The notes beneath the pieces are model-generated. The model did not search any database. It was given only the letters and a program-made list of their open reading frames with translations, and was not told the origin of the DNA. A DNA stretch of 64,000 nt from Baylisascaris procyonis (Eukaryota; Nematoda; Chromadorea; Rhabditida; Ascarididae), in NCBI GenBank assembly GCA_037389465.1, contig JAZARR010000146.1, positions 6,967,501-7,031,500 on the forward strand. The letters are read 5' to 3'. The first letter of the stretch is position 1, and each line of letters begins with the position of its first letter. Positions 38,376 to 52,000 of this stretch are shown here, piece after piece. The position numbers and the translations under genes were made by a program.

Positions 38376-40519
38376 CAAAGCTGCTGAAAATGGAGCCATG
38401 TTTTTTTTTTTTTTCAAATTTCGTATCCAAAGAATTCAGCCCGTACTGCGACGATGTACAAATTTTTTTTTTCATTTTATTGCAAGGAAGCAATTTGTTT
38501 GTTCGTTCTAGTATTCACGCTCTTTCACCTAATACTACGATTTTCAGAGTTTCACAAGCAACTAACTACGCACTATTCTTCAATGATTTCTGCTTGGAGA
38601 AGAAAACTTCACTAAGTTATAAATCGAATATCTTTTAAAAATTCTATTTTTCAATAAATGAAAATATCCCTTTAACGCATCTGAGGATTCGATGATTCCA
38701 AAGGAGTATTTCTGGTGATAAATAAGGAAATCGAAATTTTTGGGTGTTTTTGAATTGCAAACAGATTGCTAATCCTACAGATTCCTCTATGCAATAGGAG
38801 AAATGAAGTGCACCGTATGCAGTTTAACTTTATGCAACGATTGAAAAAGAAAGTAAAATGGACAAGAGCGGAGAATGACAGCAAAATTTTGCATCAGCGC
38901 CGAATATCTTCAAGTTCTGTGAGAATGCAATTGCACATTGGTGACAGTGCAGAATCTACAGCTGGCTGAATCATAAGAACCTTCTTAAAATGACTTCAGC
39001 TCCCGGTTGGGCTACTCTTGAAAAAGTTCTTAATATCTGTATCATATCACTTTCAAAAGTATCATCTTACTGGGCGGGTCTATGACATCAAAAAGAAAAA
39101 AGCTCATAAAGGAAAGGTAAGATAAGCACTAAATGAAGTGCAAAATTGGAAGCCTGATTCGACTTTAACGATATGTGTTTTCCATCGTTCAATGTCCCTT
39201 GCATAGGCAACGCCTTTCATGATTCCACGATCACTCTAGCGCATTGGGAGAGTCCTTAATAAATAAAAATTCATCTTCCTGACCAGTTTCCATGTAAGCC
39301 CTTAGCGTTGAGCAAAAATATGCATATTTCTCGATTCTTATTGAAGAAGTTTATGGGAGTGTTGAAATATTGAACTAATATATGATACTTACAGCGAATT
39401 TTCCTCATAGTGCAGGCCAAGTTGGAGAGCCAAATGCTACTTCAGAGGCGATGCCCACCTGCTTGATCCTGTAAGGTGCAGGTAATTCACATAAATGAAA
39501 GCGAATCACTCATTAGCGAATTTTGTGCAATCCCAGCACGTCTCTCGTTGAGCATTTCAAATGCAAACATCCTAAACTGATTATGCATAGATGCCACTTT
39601 CCATAGAAGAAGCGGTTTAATTGCGTACAAAATTTTTTTAACGAAAATGCCGAAGTCTTCTCCCTTCTCAAAACTGTGTGGATAAACACTAATGGTGAAA
39701 GTAACATCAATACTGCTGCGTTCGCCTTCAGCTATACCACTTAACTACCGAATCGTTTCGACATTATTATGTGATGAGTGAGGGCATTTCATAAGTGTAA
39801 CACATCATATTGCAATCATTTTCTTGCCCTTTTATAATAGATGGTTTTATTGGTTGAGAAAAAAAAAACAATTAATGCCATTAAATTTTTCCATTTCAAT
39901 TGTAGCTGATGAATAAAATGTTTACTGCCAATTTCATAAAAAATTTTTACACATCATCGTTGTCACTTCTTTTCGAAAATTTCACTCATAACGGGCAATA
40001 GCTAATGAATTATATTACATCATATGTAAAAAAAATCATTAAAAACGAAATGTTTACATATTACAGTACATATGATAAGCGAATTCTTTAACATGGATGC
40101 AATCACGTGACAATATCTATCATCTATTGTTTATTGCAGCGATATAAATAGAATCAACTCTTGTGTCTATTTTACGTTTATACGCTAGCATGCTTCTTCA
40201 TGAAAATTATGCAACGAGTGTAGAGTGTAAACTTTAAAATAAAGATTGCATAGTGGTGAATATTCCATCGACGGAATTCTTATTTGCTCTGCACCTTTAC
40301 TATTTATTTGAATTAATACGATTTGCGCATAATACACAATATGAATGAGATTATACTCATTACATAGCAGCAAAAATTGCTTCAAACATTCGAAACATTC
40401 AGCCAAACAAAATTTTTCCGGTTTAAATTGTTCCGATTCGGAAAATGATATTGAACGAGTTCTCTTATCGCTGCTGAGCAAAATTTTCCGCATTCTGAAT
40501 AATCTGCTCGCGCAATATC

Positions 40520-40551
40520 AAAAAAAATAAAAAATAAATAAATAAATAAAA
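40520..40551. repeat. A-rich (AAAT)n microsatellite
   Basis: A run of A followed by about five AAAT units in the A-B intergenic region. Confidence 0.8.
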
Positions 40552-40970
40552 ACTGCTATGGTTGTTGCATACTTATTCCGGTGGAATACAACGATTTTCG
40601 AAGACTGGTAGTATTGGCCATTGCACAACAAAAGTTCACTTTGCGTCGATGAAAATAAATTTTTATTTCCTTTAATCCATATTTTTTAGGTTCACCATTA
40701 TTGGCAGCTATTGAAAGCACTGAATGGTGGATGTGCAATTGATAAGCAACTGTCTATCGAAATATTCTGATTTCTACGCTGAAAATCGGCATGCAATGGT
40801 ACAGTAACAAATGAACAACAATGTTCTCGATATATCGTACGATGTAACTTTCATCAAATAATCTTGCCCGTTTGTCCAGTATTGTTCTACAGTATTCCCC
40901 CCATCCAATGTGTATCACGCAAACCCTTGAAGATATGCAGCAAGTTCTCTTCAGATGTTCTTTGATGAAG

Positions 40971-41075
40971 TATAGTGCAGAATGGTGTAGTATAGTGTAG
41001 CATACTGCAGTGTAGTATAGTGTAATGTAGTATAATATTGCACAGTATTGTCTGCACTGCAGTATGGTCTATCAT
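40971..41075. repeat. Degenerate AGTATAGTGT-type repeat
   Basis: About 100 bases built from variants of GTAGTATAGT and CTGCAGT (for example TGTAGTATAGTGTAGCATAC and GTGTAGTATAGTGTAATGTA). It is intergenic and irregular; probably a decayed minisatellite. Confidence 0.6.
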
Positions 41076-44000
41076 ACATGGCTAGGTTATTCTCCCACCA
41101 TTCTTCAAAGATGGGTCACACAATTCCTTCTCTTAATAAATCCTAATACTGCGATTTTAAAGAGTGTGCATATCGGCAATTCAAAAGCTGAAATATTGCT
41201 CATAAAAACTTTCATCCTCGAGGCATTATATTGGTTATATTTCTGAGCATGCAACAAGATGAACAACTCTACCTCTAGCGATTATAGATTCAGAAAACTT
41301 TTGAGATGCGCTGTGTTGTCTATCCATTCTCAATAGCTCTACGCTGCATTCAGAAGCGCATGTGGCGATTCTTTGAATAATGTTGCTCAAGCAAAACTCA
41401 AAAGCACTAGGTAAAGAAATTTTCAAATGAAATCGGTTTTGTTTTTGGTTTTTTTGCAACGTTCGTTCAGACGATCACGCCATGTCGTGATCTATCAGGC
41501 CATAAATTGACGGTCAACTTAAAAAAGTGCACTCAGCTAATGTTTGCGCTTATCACGTGATCGCTGCGTTATCGTCAAAGTTGTAGCTTGATTATTGTGT
41601 CTCAATGACTGCAGCCGAATGAAGTGAACAATATTTGCCAATAGTGGCTAATTGGGTCAATTCATTTGGCCAGTTAAAGCTGTCGCTGCTGCACATTTGC
41701 TACTATTGCTTTGAGCAGCAGCTATACTAGCACTTGTCTTTGCTGGCAATTTGTGGATAAAGGTAGAGTACTGTGGATTCCTATCTGCATAAAAAAGTGT
41801 CAGCTGTTTTTGAGCAGCTACGAAAAGTGCATATCGCAGGCGCATAAAAAGGATCGACAAGATAATAAAAGTGCAAAGTTCTAATATGAAAAAGAAGCAC
41901 TTTGTTCGCTGATCGAACAAATACAAAGGACCAATTTTTTTTCCCCACACTATAAGCAGCAATGGCATCAAGTTTTTATATGCATTGATCGTACTCAAAT
42001 GAAACACAAGAATTTCTCATTGTTTAAGCAAAGAGTATTTAAAAATTATTCCTGTTTTACTTACCATATAGACGAGATAACGCCTCTTCTAGGCAGATCT
42101 AAATTTTTGAGTGTCCATGATACTTATAAATTTCTCTGGCAGTGTTTAGTAGAAATCGTTGAATTGAATTATCTACATGGGAGAAGGGAATTTGGGAAAA
42201 GTGGAAAAGAAATTTTTGTCGACCGATCAAACTGTTTGAAGATGATTTTCATGGAAAACTGTACAAGATTTTAGTAAAACTTCAAAAGTTTTCTTCTCGG
42301 TTGAGAAGTGGGGTCGATGGGTGAGTTTTGATCTCACGAGTTACTATTCTCGCCTTTCCTTTCTCTTCGAAAGTTAAGTGGAAGGGGCAGTTAAGAGTGT
42401 GCGCGAGCACTGATCAGCAACAATGTCAGCACGCAATTTCCATCGACGTTTATCTTTCTTGAAATAGGAGGAATGATTTGGCGAGGAAGTTTCATTCACT
42501 GTGCTATACGATGCCTCTGATCGAACCCTGATTCTCCCTTCTACGCAGTTGTTCGCTTTTTTGTCTCCATTTTTCTGGTATTTAAGAGCAAAGGGGTTCT
42601 ACGAAATGTGCTAATGACTGCGCGGCCTGACAGCGACGTGGGCGTAAAGCATAGAGTTACGATTCTTCACTTGAGACGCGTGATGATTCCCTTGCCTCAC
42701 TTCGTAATCGAGAGCCTCAACATTGCTGAAGGGTTTCTAGGACTCTTTCGGGACTAAAGTAAATCTTTCCCATAGTCCGTAGCTGCACGACGATAGCATA
42801 TTCAAAGCTCATGGGATGCTTTAGTTGAGAATTCAACATAAATGCACTTATATTATTAAACGAAACTGCATTTGAGTGATATTAACACTGTAGTTTTGGG
42901 GAAAACTGCATTTGAGGGCATTTGAGGAAGAAATAGTGCCAAACGATGCAATATCATATTTGAGGGATATTCCAAAACAAAAGAGACCAAAACATGAAGG
43001 AAAAAATGTTTTTCCGAAAAGAAAACATACTTTATATTCAGATATTTTCTACACATAGGGAGAAAAGTAGAAATCAAATGTGAATGGAAACAAAAAGATA
43101 CCAACGTAATTTCAATAAAATTTTTGTGAGAACCAACTCAAACATCGTCATTCATCTCAACACGTATTATTCCAAATTGCAAAAATTCTGATTATTTACA
43201 AATGACGCAATGCTGATAGAATTCCCTATCATGAATGCACAAAGAGAAATGGAAATAGTTAAGCAGGTTATTCGCTTCAGTTCTTTGTCGACTGTTAATT
43301 AATGTGAAAACAATTTCAGGCGACGTTTTATTCATCTAATTCTAACATTTTCGTTTTCAACTTTCCAAGTCCATTTTTGTATATTATATCTCAAAAATTA
43401 CGGAATCTATTTTCACAAAAAAATTTCTGGGGTCTTTTTTCCACCAATTTCACTAGTTTAGCAGGGCAGTGATTGAATATTTTGGTGTAGTATTTCAGTG
43501 GGTGGTGCAAATATGTTTTTGAAGCTATTTGCAAAGAACAGAAGAACAGAAGCCTTTTGCTTTTGAAGCGATTCAAAATATGACTACAGTGCTAATAAGC
43601 AGCTCTTGAAATACTGCTAATCGGCTTTTCGAGCTCAACGTTTTGGTCTCTCAGTATTCAAAGATCACGAGCCTTCTGAGCATGTCTTCAGACCTGGATG
43701 GAGGAGCCGGGTGAATTGCAGCCATAAATATCCTTGGCCTTACTCAATTTGGGTGGCCCGATAACCTAGATGCGACCTCCAATTACTGAAGTAAGCGGCC
43801 CACAGTGATAACTCACTGATATTGATTAGCACCTTTGTGGTGAATACCCAATACTACCACTGTTTAGTGATGCCAATAATTAGTACCAGCAATTATTGGT
43901 AGCAATGCTAATAGTAATTGTAGTCTTTGGCACTGATAAATGTCGTTAACGCAACTACTAATAGTGGACAGGCAAACAGGTATGGAGACCACACACAGAG

Positions 44001-45806
44001 CCTTCATGCACCTAAATGCGGCCAAATTCGCTATCAGCAGAACAATTAAGCCGGCTACACGTATGTCATATTCTAAACACATGTTGCGGCCAAAAGTCGA
44101 TCCGAGAACAATCCTGCCTGCATGCTACAATCCACTCCCCCCCCCGCCCTTCGTTAACCCGATAGTGCTGACAGTACTCGACCTCTGCATCGATTTATGC
44201 TGGTAACGGAACGCATTTTCCCATAAATCTGTCGACTAAGTAATAATACGTTATTCAAGCAGTAATAACAACTAACTGCCTGTGGTTCAACTTCTTATCA
44301 TGCAGATAGCACGGAAACGAATGAAAAAAAGTTTATTAATTTATACGTAGAGCTAAATACCTCATGGTGTGATGGTAAACGTAAGAATTATACAAAAAAG
44401 TAGTAATAATAGTAATAAATAATGAGAAACAATGATCAGTCGAACATATGTGAAAACACATGGAAAATGAGAAATGAAATCGAAAACGTGGAGCACACCT
44501 TTCTGCTTCAGTGTTGCCCAGTTATTTTGTTTACTATTAAGAACCTCATGTAACTTGCTTCTCTCTCCAATCTTTTTTTTCTACTACCTTTCGATGTTTG
44601 CTTTAATAAGTAAAAAATCATTTCCTTGTTTATTGCCCTTGCAGACCATACCGAACCTTCAGTCAATATCCAAAGATGGCTATGTAAATTTTAACGCTAT
44701 TAATTTTCACTACGCCAAATTACTTGCGTATTACACCTATCTTCACGTCTGTTTGCTCCTCTTTTGAAAGGAAGGTGGAGATATTTCTCTCACTTCCCCT
44801 CCCTTATCCCTACCAACCAATAGTCTCACTCTATGATAAAGGTTACGTTATTCCATCCAGCTTGGTCCGGTCATCTTCCCTTATGTTGCCCGACGTCACT
44901 GCAACCACTGGTGTGGCCTCTTGTAATTTTCAATGATCGCAGAGGTAATTACATGGATACACACGATATTTTCTACCTAGTACGCTTCCACAACTGTTGC
45001 CTATGATTGAGTTCTTTGTAAAACAGTTGTTCATTTTGGAATAAACCAGCTCTTCAATGAATGCGACGAATGCTATAAAACATCCAAGAGTGCAACATGA
45101 CCCTGGGTATCAGCGATCAGAAACAGCTTGAAGTTCAGTAAAGAGGAGTGCACAGTTAACAACGCTTGAAGAGTCGTGCGGAGAAATGCAGTAAGGGAAC
45201 TTTGCACATCGAAAGAAAAAAGCGGTGCACAAATATTCCTTAAAGGCTAATGGCTCCACCAAATACTTCTCTAAACATATTCCTCAGCCAAACTTTCGCG
45301 AGTATTTTCCTGTGATGAATCCCCAATTCTCGAGAAGGCCTTTGCTCTCTTTTGGAAGGCACACTGGAAGACATCAAGGAGAAGATTGCGGCAGGCATGA
45401 AAGCGTCGGCTGGAGCGTCTGCCACTTTTGGAATTTGGAGCCGACGATGTCTTAGGGATTCGTTTATTGATGCAACGATCCATGACATTGGAAAGGAATC
45501 TCTCAGAAATGCTTTTCTGGATTTGAAGAAACTGTAGGCATCGACAGGTCGTTAGTATCCACACGCTGAAACAGGAAACACAGCGTGCAAAGAGACGACT
45601 GCAATAAGCACCTTAGGCGAGGAAGATAACGATGCATCTCCCCACTATGACGGTGGCTATCGCCTGGGGGGCTGGCACATGCACTGTTATAAAAAAACGT
45701 GTCCTGTGTTTTTTTACCGACCCCCCCCTCCTTCTAACCTCACCTTCTTGTTGTGCGGTGCATCCATCAACTGTTAGTATTTGCAAGCAAATAAATAAAA
45801 TCGAAA

Positions 45807-45812
45807 TTTATT
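45807..45812 (-). terminator. Poly(A) signal of GH31 gene B
   Basis: AATAAA on the minus strand, 139 bases after the stop codon at 45953-45951. It supports the placement of the last exon at 46032-45951, because no AATAAA follows within 200 bases of the alternative read-through stop at 46710-46708. Confidence 0.6.
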
Positions 45813-45950
45813 GAAACGACTCCTTAATTGCTTAGCATGTGCATTTTGTACAGCGAAATCACCGTTTCGAAAACGGTTCTCGTTGATGCGTTCGCTGATC
45901 ACTGGAGTCGAACACATGAGACAATAGTTCAAGTTGTAGAAAATGAGGTT

Positions 45951-46032
45951 TCAATAGAACGCAAGGCGATAAATCGCTGCTATAGCAGTGAGAGCAACAG
46001 CAATAGTCGACGAAGCCGCTGTTGTCGAACCA
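45951..46032 (-). CDS. GPI-signal-like last exon of GH31 gene B
   Basis: Only 82 bases, entered after TTTTTATAG. The phase-2 junction (AG + T gives Ser) matches that of gene A to its tail exon. It encodes SGSTTAASSTIAVALTAIAA and seven further residues before TGA: small residues suitable for anchor attachment followed by a hydrophobic run that ends the protein. One Arg in the final hydrophobic part makes the prediction less than certain. Confidence 0.65.
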
Positions 46033-49000
46033 CTATAAAAAGAGAATTCGGTAAATGTGCAATAAAATATCAATAAAATATAGCTATTTCCTAAGTTAAA
46101 TAATCAAAAATGTAGCTTCTATGCTCATCCATCAATCTTTAAGTGCTTTCACGCTTCCAACTCAAAAGCAAAACACTTTTGAAAAGGCCTCTGCAGTTAT
46201 CATCCTTGGCTTTCAACACTGAGACAGTGAAATATAAGCTATATTAAAATCGCAATAGTCTGAAGCGAAGAATGATGCTTTCGAAGAATGTATGCGACCA
46301 ATAGAGTCCCTATGAAGTCGAACTCGTATTTGACGCAATCCCTCTCGCTCTCATAGGCACAATTATAGGCATTGTAGGCATTATAGGCACACATTTAGGT
46401 ACTGCTTAGGTGCACAGATTTTGTTTGGGAAAAACTGAGGATATTAGACACTATTATAGTGTCACTAATGTGTGCTGAATGCATACGAGATATCAGTGAA
46501 GCGTTCTAATGAACCATCCTTTAAAAAGACCACTGATCAAAATGCTTCGCATCAGCAAACACAGCTTTGATGAACGATCAAAAGCATATTATCGACTTTT
46601 TAGCATGAGTACAACATGATTGCACACAAGACAGATGTGGTGACCGCAAGGAAACTTAAGACTTTTAAAGTGGAATCAATTTTGTGACATTTTTTAAATA
46701 ACTTTGCTTACCTATGTTGCCATGAAAGTTGAACTGAAGCAAGCGTTTTCCAATCGATAAGTCCTTTTGCTTCAATGCGTAACATCTTCTTATCTGCGTT
46801 ATAGTTACTTGTAACACTTGCCGGTGCATTGTTCAATTTAAAACTCTCCGGATCTGGTGAGTAATTGATGCCAAAGATATCAATCAAATCCAATGTTGGA
46901 AGATCCACTGTGCTACCGGCCTGCAAATTTTAACGTTTTGAACTTACGTTAAAAACAAATAAGGAACCCATCAAACCATAGGTTAAAAATAGTGTGTGGA
47001 GAAATCTGCCAAAGGATCCAGTGGAAATACATGCGAATTTTTTGGCACTTCTAAAGCCCAAATCATTTTAAATTCTATCAGTCACCTTGAAGGTTGCTAC
47101 ACAACTTCATTCTACTGACGCTTACCGAATCAGGTAAATTCCGGCTTTAGTAGTTAACAAGTAGAAACTACCGGACAGGTAGACACGCATAAACCCGACG
47201 TTACAATTTATGAGGTCAGCTAGTAAAAATTTGTAGAATCAAAAAAAATTTTGATTTGACAAAAATGAAAAGGAAATCAAAAAAGATATCAGCCACATAA
47301 TTTCTTATTTTATCATGTGGTATTGATTAGCCTTACATTCTCTCGCTTAATCAGAAGCACGGCGGAATCACTATTAACAGCAAAATTCATTCTGAAGTAG
47401 AAGTAGTCAGTCGAGAGCAAACTTTCGCCATCATCCCAGAATAATTCACCGGTTGCAATTAGAGGGGCATTATTTTGGTCGACTTCTGAAAAAAAAATCT
47501 GTAAGTCATTGAAGTGATTTTTTTTTATTATCTCTAGCGACTTCTACATTTTTTTTTCAATTTAATATAAATTTTTCATTTGCTTCTTTGCAGTATCATG
47601 CTGATCAAGTAAAGCGAGATATTAAGTACACTCGAGCGTACAACGAACGATCCGTGTACTCCGAGTGCATGCACTATGAAAGTTGCCCATTAAACGACGA
47701 CATATCATTGCTCACTTTGAAGTTCTGTGTTATTAAAAGACAGTACTTTTTCACCTGCCATGTACGAATGGATCGTTCGCGTTTAGTGTCGTGCCATGCA
47801 CTGCTAGTAATTTTCAACACTAAGAAAAATCAGTCGAATTTATCCGAAACAAATTTATACGATATTTCAAAAAAAAAGTGATGGCTATTATGAAGAAGCT
47901 CCTCCCGCAATGCTATTCGAGATCAAGAACACTGAAAAAATCTCGAGAGAAGCATAATCTGAGCAGTCCGATACAATATGTAAAGGGAAACTTGATCGAG
48001 CAGCTTTTCTAAATGATTCCTTCACAATTCGAGGACTACAGTAGAGAAACTGTAATACTATAGAATATATGCATCGTTTGCAACAGTTTTATTTAATTGA
48101 TAATTTTCAGTAGTTAAATTTGAGAAAAAAATTTTTTCAGTAGTCAAGCAATATTAGTAAAAAAGAAAAAATCGTGGATTATTTTAGAAGTAACTGTTTT
48201 TCTGAGCGGGTCATTTATGACTAAATGTGGTATTTTTTTTTCCTAGACGGGTGTCTTATTTCACTGGTCTAATCGTAATAATGTTTTAGTTCATCAAGCG
48301 TTATCGTAATAAAATATTTACCAAGTGGAATGACAAGTTCGAATGGATTCTTGCGCGCATCCCTTAATACATTCGCAGGCGCTTGTCGTGTAAGAATCAC
48401 TCCGCCTAAAAAACATCTGCCGATCAGCTTTCATATGTATTTCATAAAGCTAAACGAGGCAGACAGTCTTATCTGGGTATAAAAATCCCTCTGGATTATT
48501 CCCCACAATCAAGTCTTAAAAATATTAACAAATTGAAATGAGATCAACTAGGCGAAGGTTACTGTTATTTCTAGTGTAGCTATTTCGAGTATACCTTCTA
48601 GGGATTTAGTGAAATGTGTACCAAAAAAAAGTAGCAGAGATAAGCCATTTTGAGTGCTTTGCTTGGGAAGACTTGAAAAAATAAGCAACTGCTTAGAAAG
48701 GCAATTCGATGACAAGTGAATTAGAAAGACCTAATCAGTACTGATAATAAATGATGTTAAAATGAATAAATAAATAAACGAGTAAAAAAGAATATAATTA
48801 AATAAATAAACAAAGTAAATATTGCCGCATACTGTGAGTTTCTGTCATGGGCTGATCAGCGTTTTAATTAATCGATTACCTTTGGCGAGCACTGGAATAA
48901 CTTCAGTTGTTTTGGCTGAAAACGTCTTCATCGTTGGTTCTTTCGCAAGCGCTGTGCCATAGTCATCGTCACGCAGTGAATACCATGTTACTGTTGGCGG

Positions 49001-52000
49001 TATATAAGCCTCGACGGTCGTTACACCCTGCAATTTGCACGTTTCAAGACATTGCGAACGAATTCGCACATATTGCATTATCAGACGGATGATCATTGGT
49101 TGTTCTGTTTCGCACTATATTCGCACTATATGCGAGAGCAAATGTTCTGCTACATAAGAATTCTGATCATTCCCAGCAAATATTTCCCCACACTTTTTAC
49201 CAACTCCTTCGACAGTAATTTTTGAGAGATTCATCCTGCTGAGCTGACGCACTTACATATAATGTTGACTGAAATGGCATTGCTATCTCTAATTTATTCA
49301 AAATCTTCGTCCACACATATTCCATGCTAAATGAATAGCTAATTTATCTAGCTAATTGCTAGGAAAGAAACCGCTATGCGTATTATGGATGTTTATAGTT
49401 ACCGTATTTTCACGGCGCTCTCAACGATGCTTGAAAAAAATCTAATTTGAGTAGCACGTGAGAAGCACCAATCATCCATTATGAAAATGAATTACATGCT
49501 TATATGATATCGTTGCGATGTGTTCTCTGTTCTTAAGGAATTATTCTTAGAGAAAAAAAGCGTATGTGAAAATTCAAGAAATACTATGTCTAATTAACCG
49601 GAAATAGCGCTGGAATGATCATCATTCCTGAGCCCCATAGAAATTGATAACTGATATCATAGGTGGAACTATCGTTGGGAAATTCGAAGAACAACGGACG
49701 AATTACGGCGCCACCGTTCATTGTTGACTGATAAAATAAGCTGAAATTATCAATATCATTAGGAAACTCGTATATTAAATGTTATTATATCATTTGATTT
49801 TACGCTACCTAAAAATGTGGCTTACTTTCGTGTTGTTTTATAAAAGTTCGAAAATTCTTGCAGAATAAAGCCTAGATTTTTAATACTCGGCCCTCACTTT
49901 AAAAGCAACGCAACCACTTTTGAATGTTTATCGACGCTTTCAGTACTTTCGCAAGAATAAGTACATCAAAAAAAAAGTTTCTATCGGCTTGTGTTCATAG
50001 TGAAAACAACAAAGAAACGCTTAACTGATCACAGCGAGTGCGAATAAGTTGGCGAGGTGATCGCGACCTCTTTTTTTTGCCCTGGTCTTAAGTAAGTAAC
50101 AAATCCCTTGCAGGAATTCAGCAATCGGTAGCCCGAATTAGTTGTCACAACTTCAATCTTTATCGAACGATTCTCTCATCATTAAAAAAATTGATTTTGT
50201 GAATTGATGAGCTAAAAAATCCTTGCAATCACGAGGAAAAGAATTTAAGTGTCTCAACGATCTCAGTGAAATCGAAACTTTTCAAAACAAAAACTTTTTC
50301 TCATCTACTATTGGAACAATTCTCATACAATAAAATCGTATCTTTTGTAACATTTTTTCATCGGGAGGGAATTTTTTCTCTGTTGTAAACATTTTATTTC
50401 TCATTGCTACTCAATAGCTTCATATAATATTTCGTTTCTTTAAATATCTATTAAATGTACATTAAACATATTTGTTGATCTAAAAATTTTTTAAGTAAAT
50501 GTCTTCTTATAAACACCATTCTTGAATAGTGTTTAATAAGTTGCATGCAAAAAAAACTTTAAATGATAGATCATAAGCTTACGTATACAGATAGGGCAAG
50601 TAGTAATATTTGAAGAGAAGTGCCTGTCGAGCTGCAGCTGCAACTGACGACCACTGACCTGGATCCTGAGGAATATTATTTTCTGAGTTATGATTCCTGA
50701 AATAGCTTAAGGTTGAATACAAAATTTTCGATATTTTCGGATAGTATCACCTCATTTCATTATGAAAAAAATGACGCATATTTGAAAAAAAAAAAATTTC
50801 ACAAACGATGAAATATTTTCCACCTTGAGAATGGATAAAATGCGCCCATTTGTTGCCATCGCAAACATAATTCTTCTTCCGTATTCTTGAAAAATCCACA
50901 AATATCCGCTCCAACGAAAGTCATGCCGAACATGTTGTATTCAATAGAGCCGATCACCGACGTTTGCATATCTTCCCAATTCGCACTGTTATCACCGAGC
51001 CAATGACCAGTGTAATGTCCTGCTGACGGGAATGTCGAGCTGAATTAGAATATTATAGCGCTGAAGGTACATCAAGTCTAGCAGCTGATATGCGTCACTA
51101 GGTTGAAAAATAAGATCTGTTCAATAATCGATGAAGATTTTTTTATTACTTTCAGGAGCCCAGTCAATGAACTCGGAGGCGACTACCGATCAACGGACTC
51201 CTTCTCCAGTAGAAGTCATCGCTCCGTCTGTGAAGCAGTTTCAAATATGTGGGAATTCTGGCATGAGTGCAACAGCATTTTGTGCGATTTTTGAATGAAG
51301 AAATTTTTGTATACTGCAATATTTCCAGCACAAACTTGCAACAATGGACTTCATGCGACGGAATCTTATCAACCGGAAGTAAACAAAACCGCAGAATGTT
51401 GCAGCGAAATTTGTAACACATACCGTGAAATCATTGCACCTCTAGTTCCAAGCACTTGCTCTTGCGCTTTTTGCGTTTGTTTTGCCATCCATGTTCCATA
51501 AAGACTGTGCGTATCATAAAGAATATGATTGCCTGCTGCTATTTTACCCATAAGACATTCAGTCTTTGAGAATAGATAGCTGTTCTGAAATTATCCCATT
51601 TTTTTGCTTGCAAAAATTTTGAAAATCATTTAGACACAATTAACTTATAATTTACTTCAATTGAAAAATGCCGAAGTATGAGATTATTTCGATAATGCCG
51701 ACATAAATGTCATATATATTTTAGTGCATATTTACTGCATATTACTGCAAACAGACATTGCGAAAGAGCTAGTGAGGATTTTGATGAGATCTATCGGATA
51801 ATCGATTGATTAGTTCTTTGATCTATTTGGAAGAAAATTTAAAATCCAGCGCTCAGCGAACTGCTTGTTATAGTCGCAATTTCTCATTTTAATAACGAAT
51901 AATTAAAGCAAGCCCATAATATAAGTTTGTAATGTAATTTTTTTCAGAACATTTTCGGCCCTATATAATCATATAGTTTCAGCTAACGTTTTGATTAAGT

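Larger units (their letters stand above)
38376..45950. other. 7.6 kb between GH31 genes A and B, no supported gene
   Basis: This holds the promoter side of gene A and the 3' flank of gene B. Several open frames of 60-116 codons exist (for example minus 41657-42007, with hydrophobic stretches, and minus 40185-40493), but none has a matching spliced partner, known motif or clear start context. Stretches at about 43.68-43.84 kb, 44.0-44.2 kb and 45.2-45.54 kb are richer in G and C than their surroundings and may be old repeats. Homopolymer C runs occur near 44.14 and 45.72 kb. Confidence 0.4.

Noticed and set aside
38700..38725. GATA-type site (TGATAA) upstream of GH31 gene A, considered as an intestinal promoter signal
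   Set aside because: TGATAA is frequent by chance in AT-rich DNA and no cluster was evident upstream of either GH31 gene.
40185..40493. 102-codon minus-strand frame
   Set aside because: No motif, no splice partner and no clear start. Frames of this length occur by chance in several places here.
41657..42007. 116-codon minus-strand frame with hydrophobic stretches ending in an Ala/Ser-rich tail, first considered as a tail exon for GH31 gene B
   Set aside because: The in-phase join to the gene B donor runs into an immediate stop, and the exon at 46032-45951 fits much better in phase, distance and poly(A) signal.
42520..42545. Possible tRNA B-box on the minus strand (GGGTTCGATC)
   Set aside because: No matching A-box, acceptor stem or cloverleaf could be laid out around it.
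46708..46712. Gene B ending at the read-through TAA just after the last GH31 exon
   Set aside because: The site CATAG|GTAAGC is a strong donor, no poly(A) signal follows nearby, and a phase-matched last exon exists downstream.
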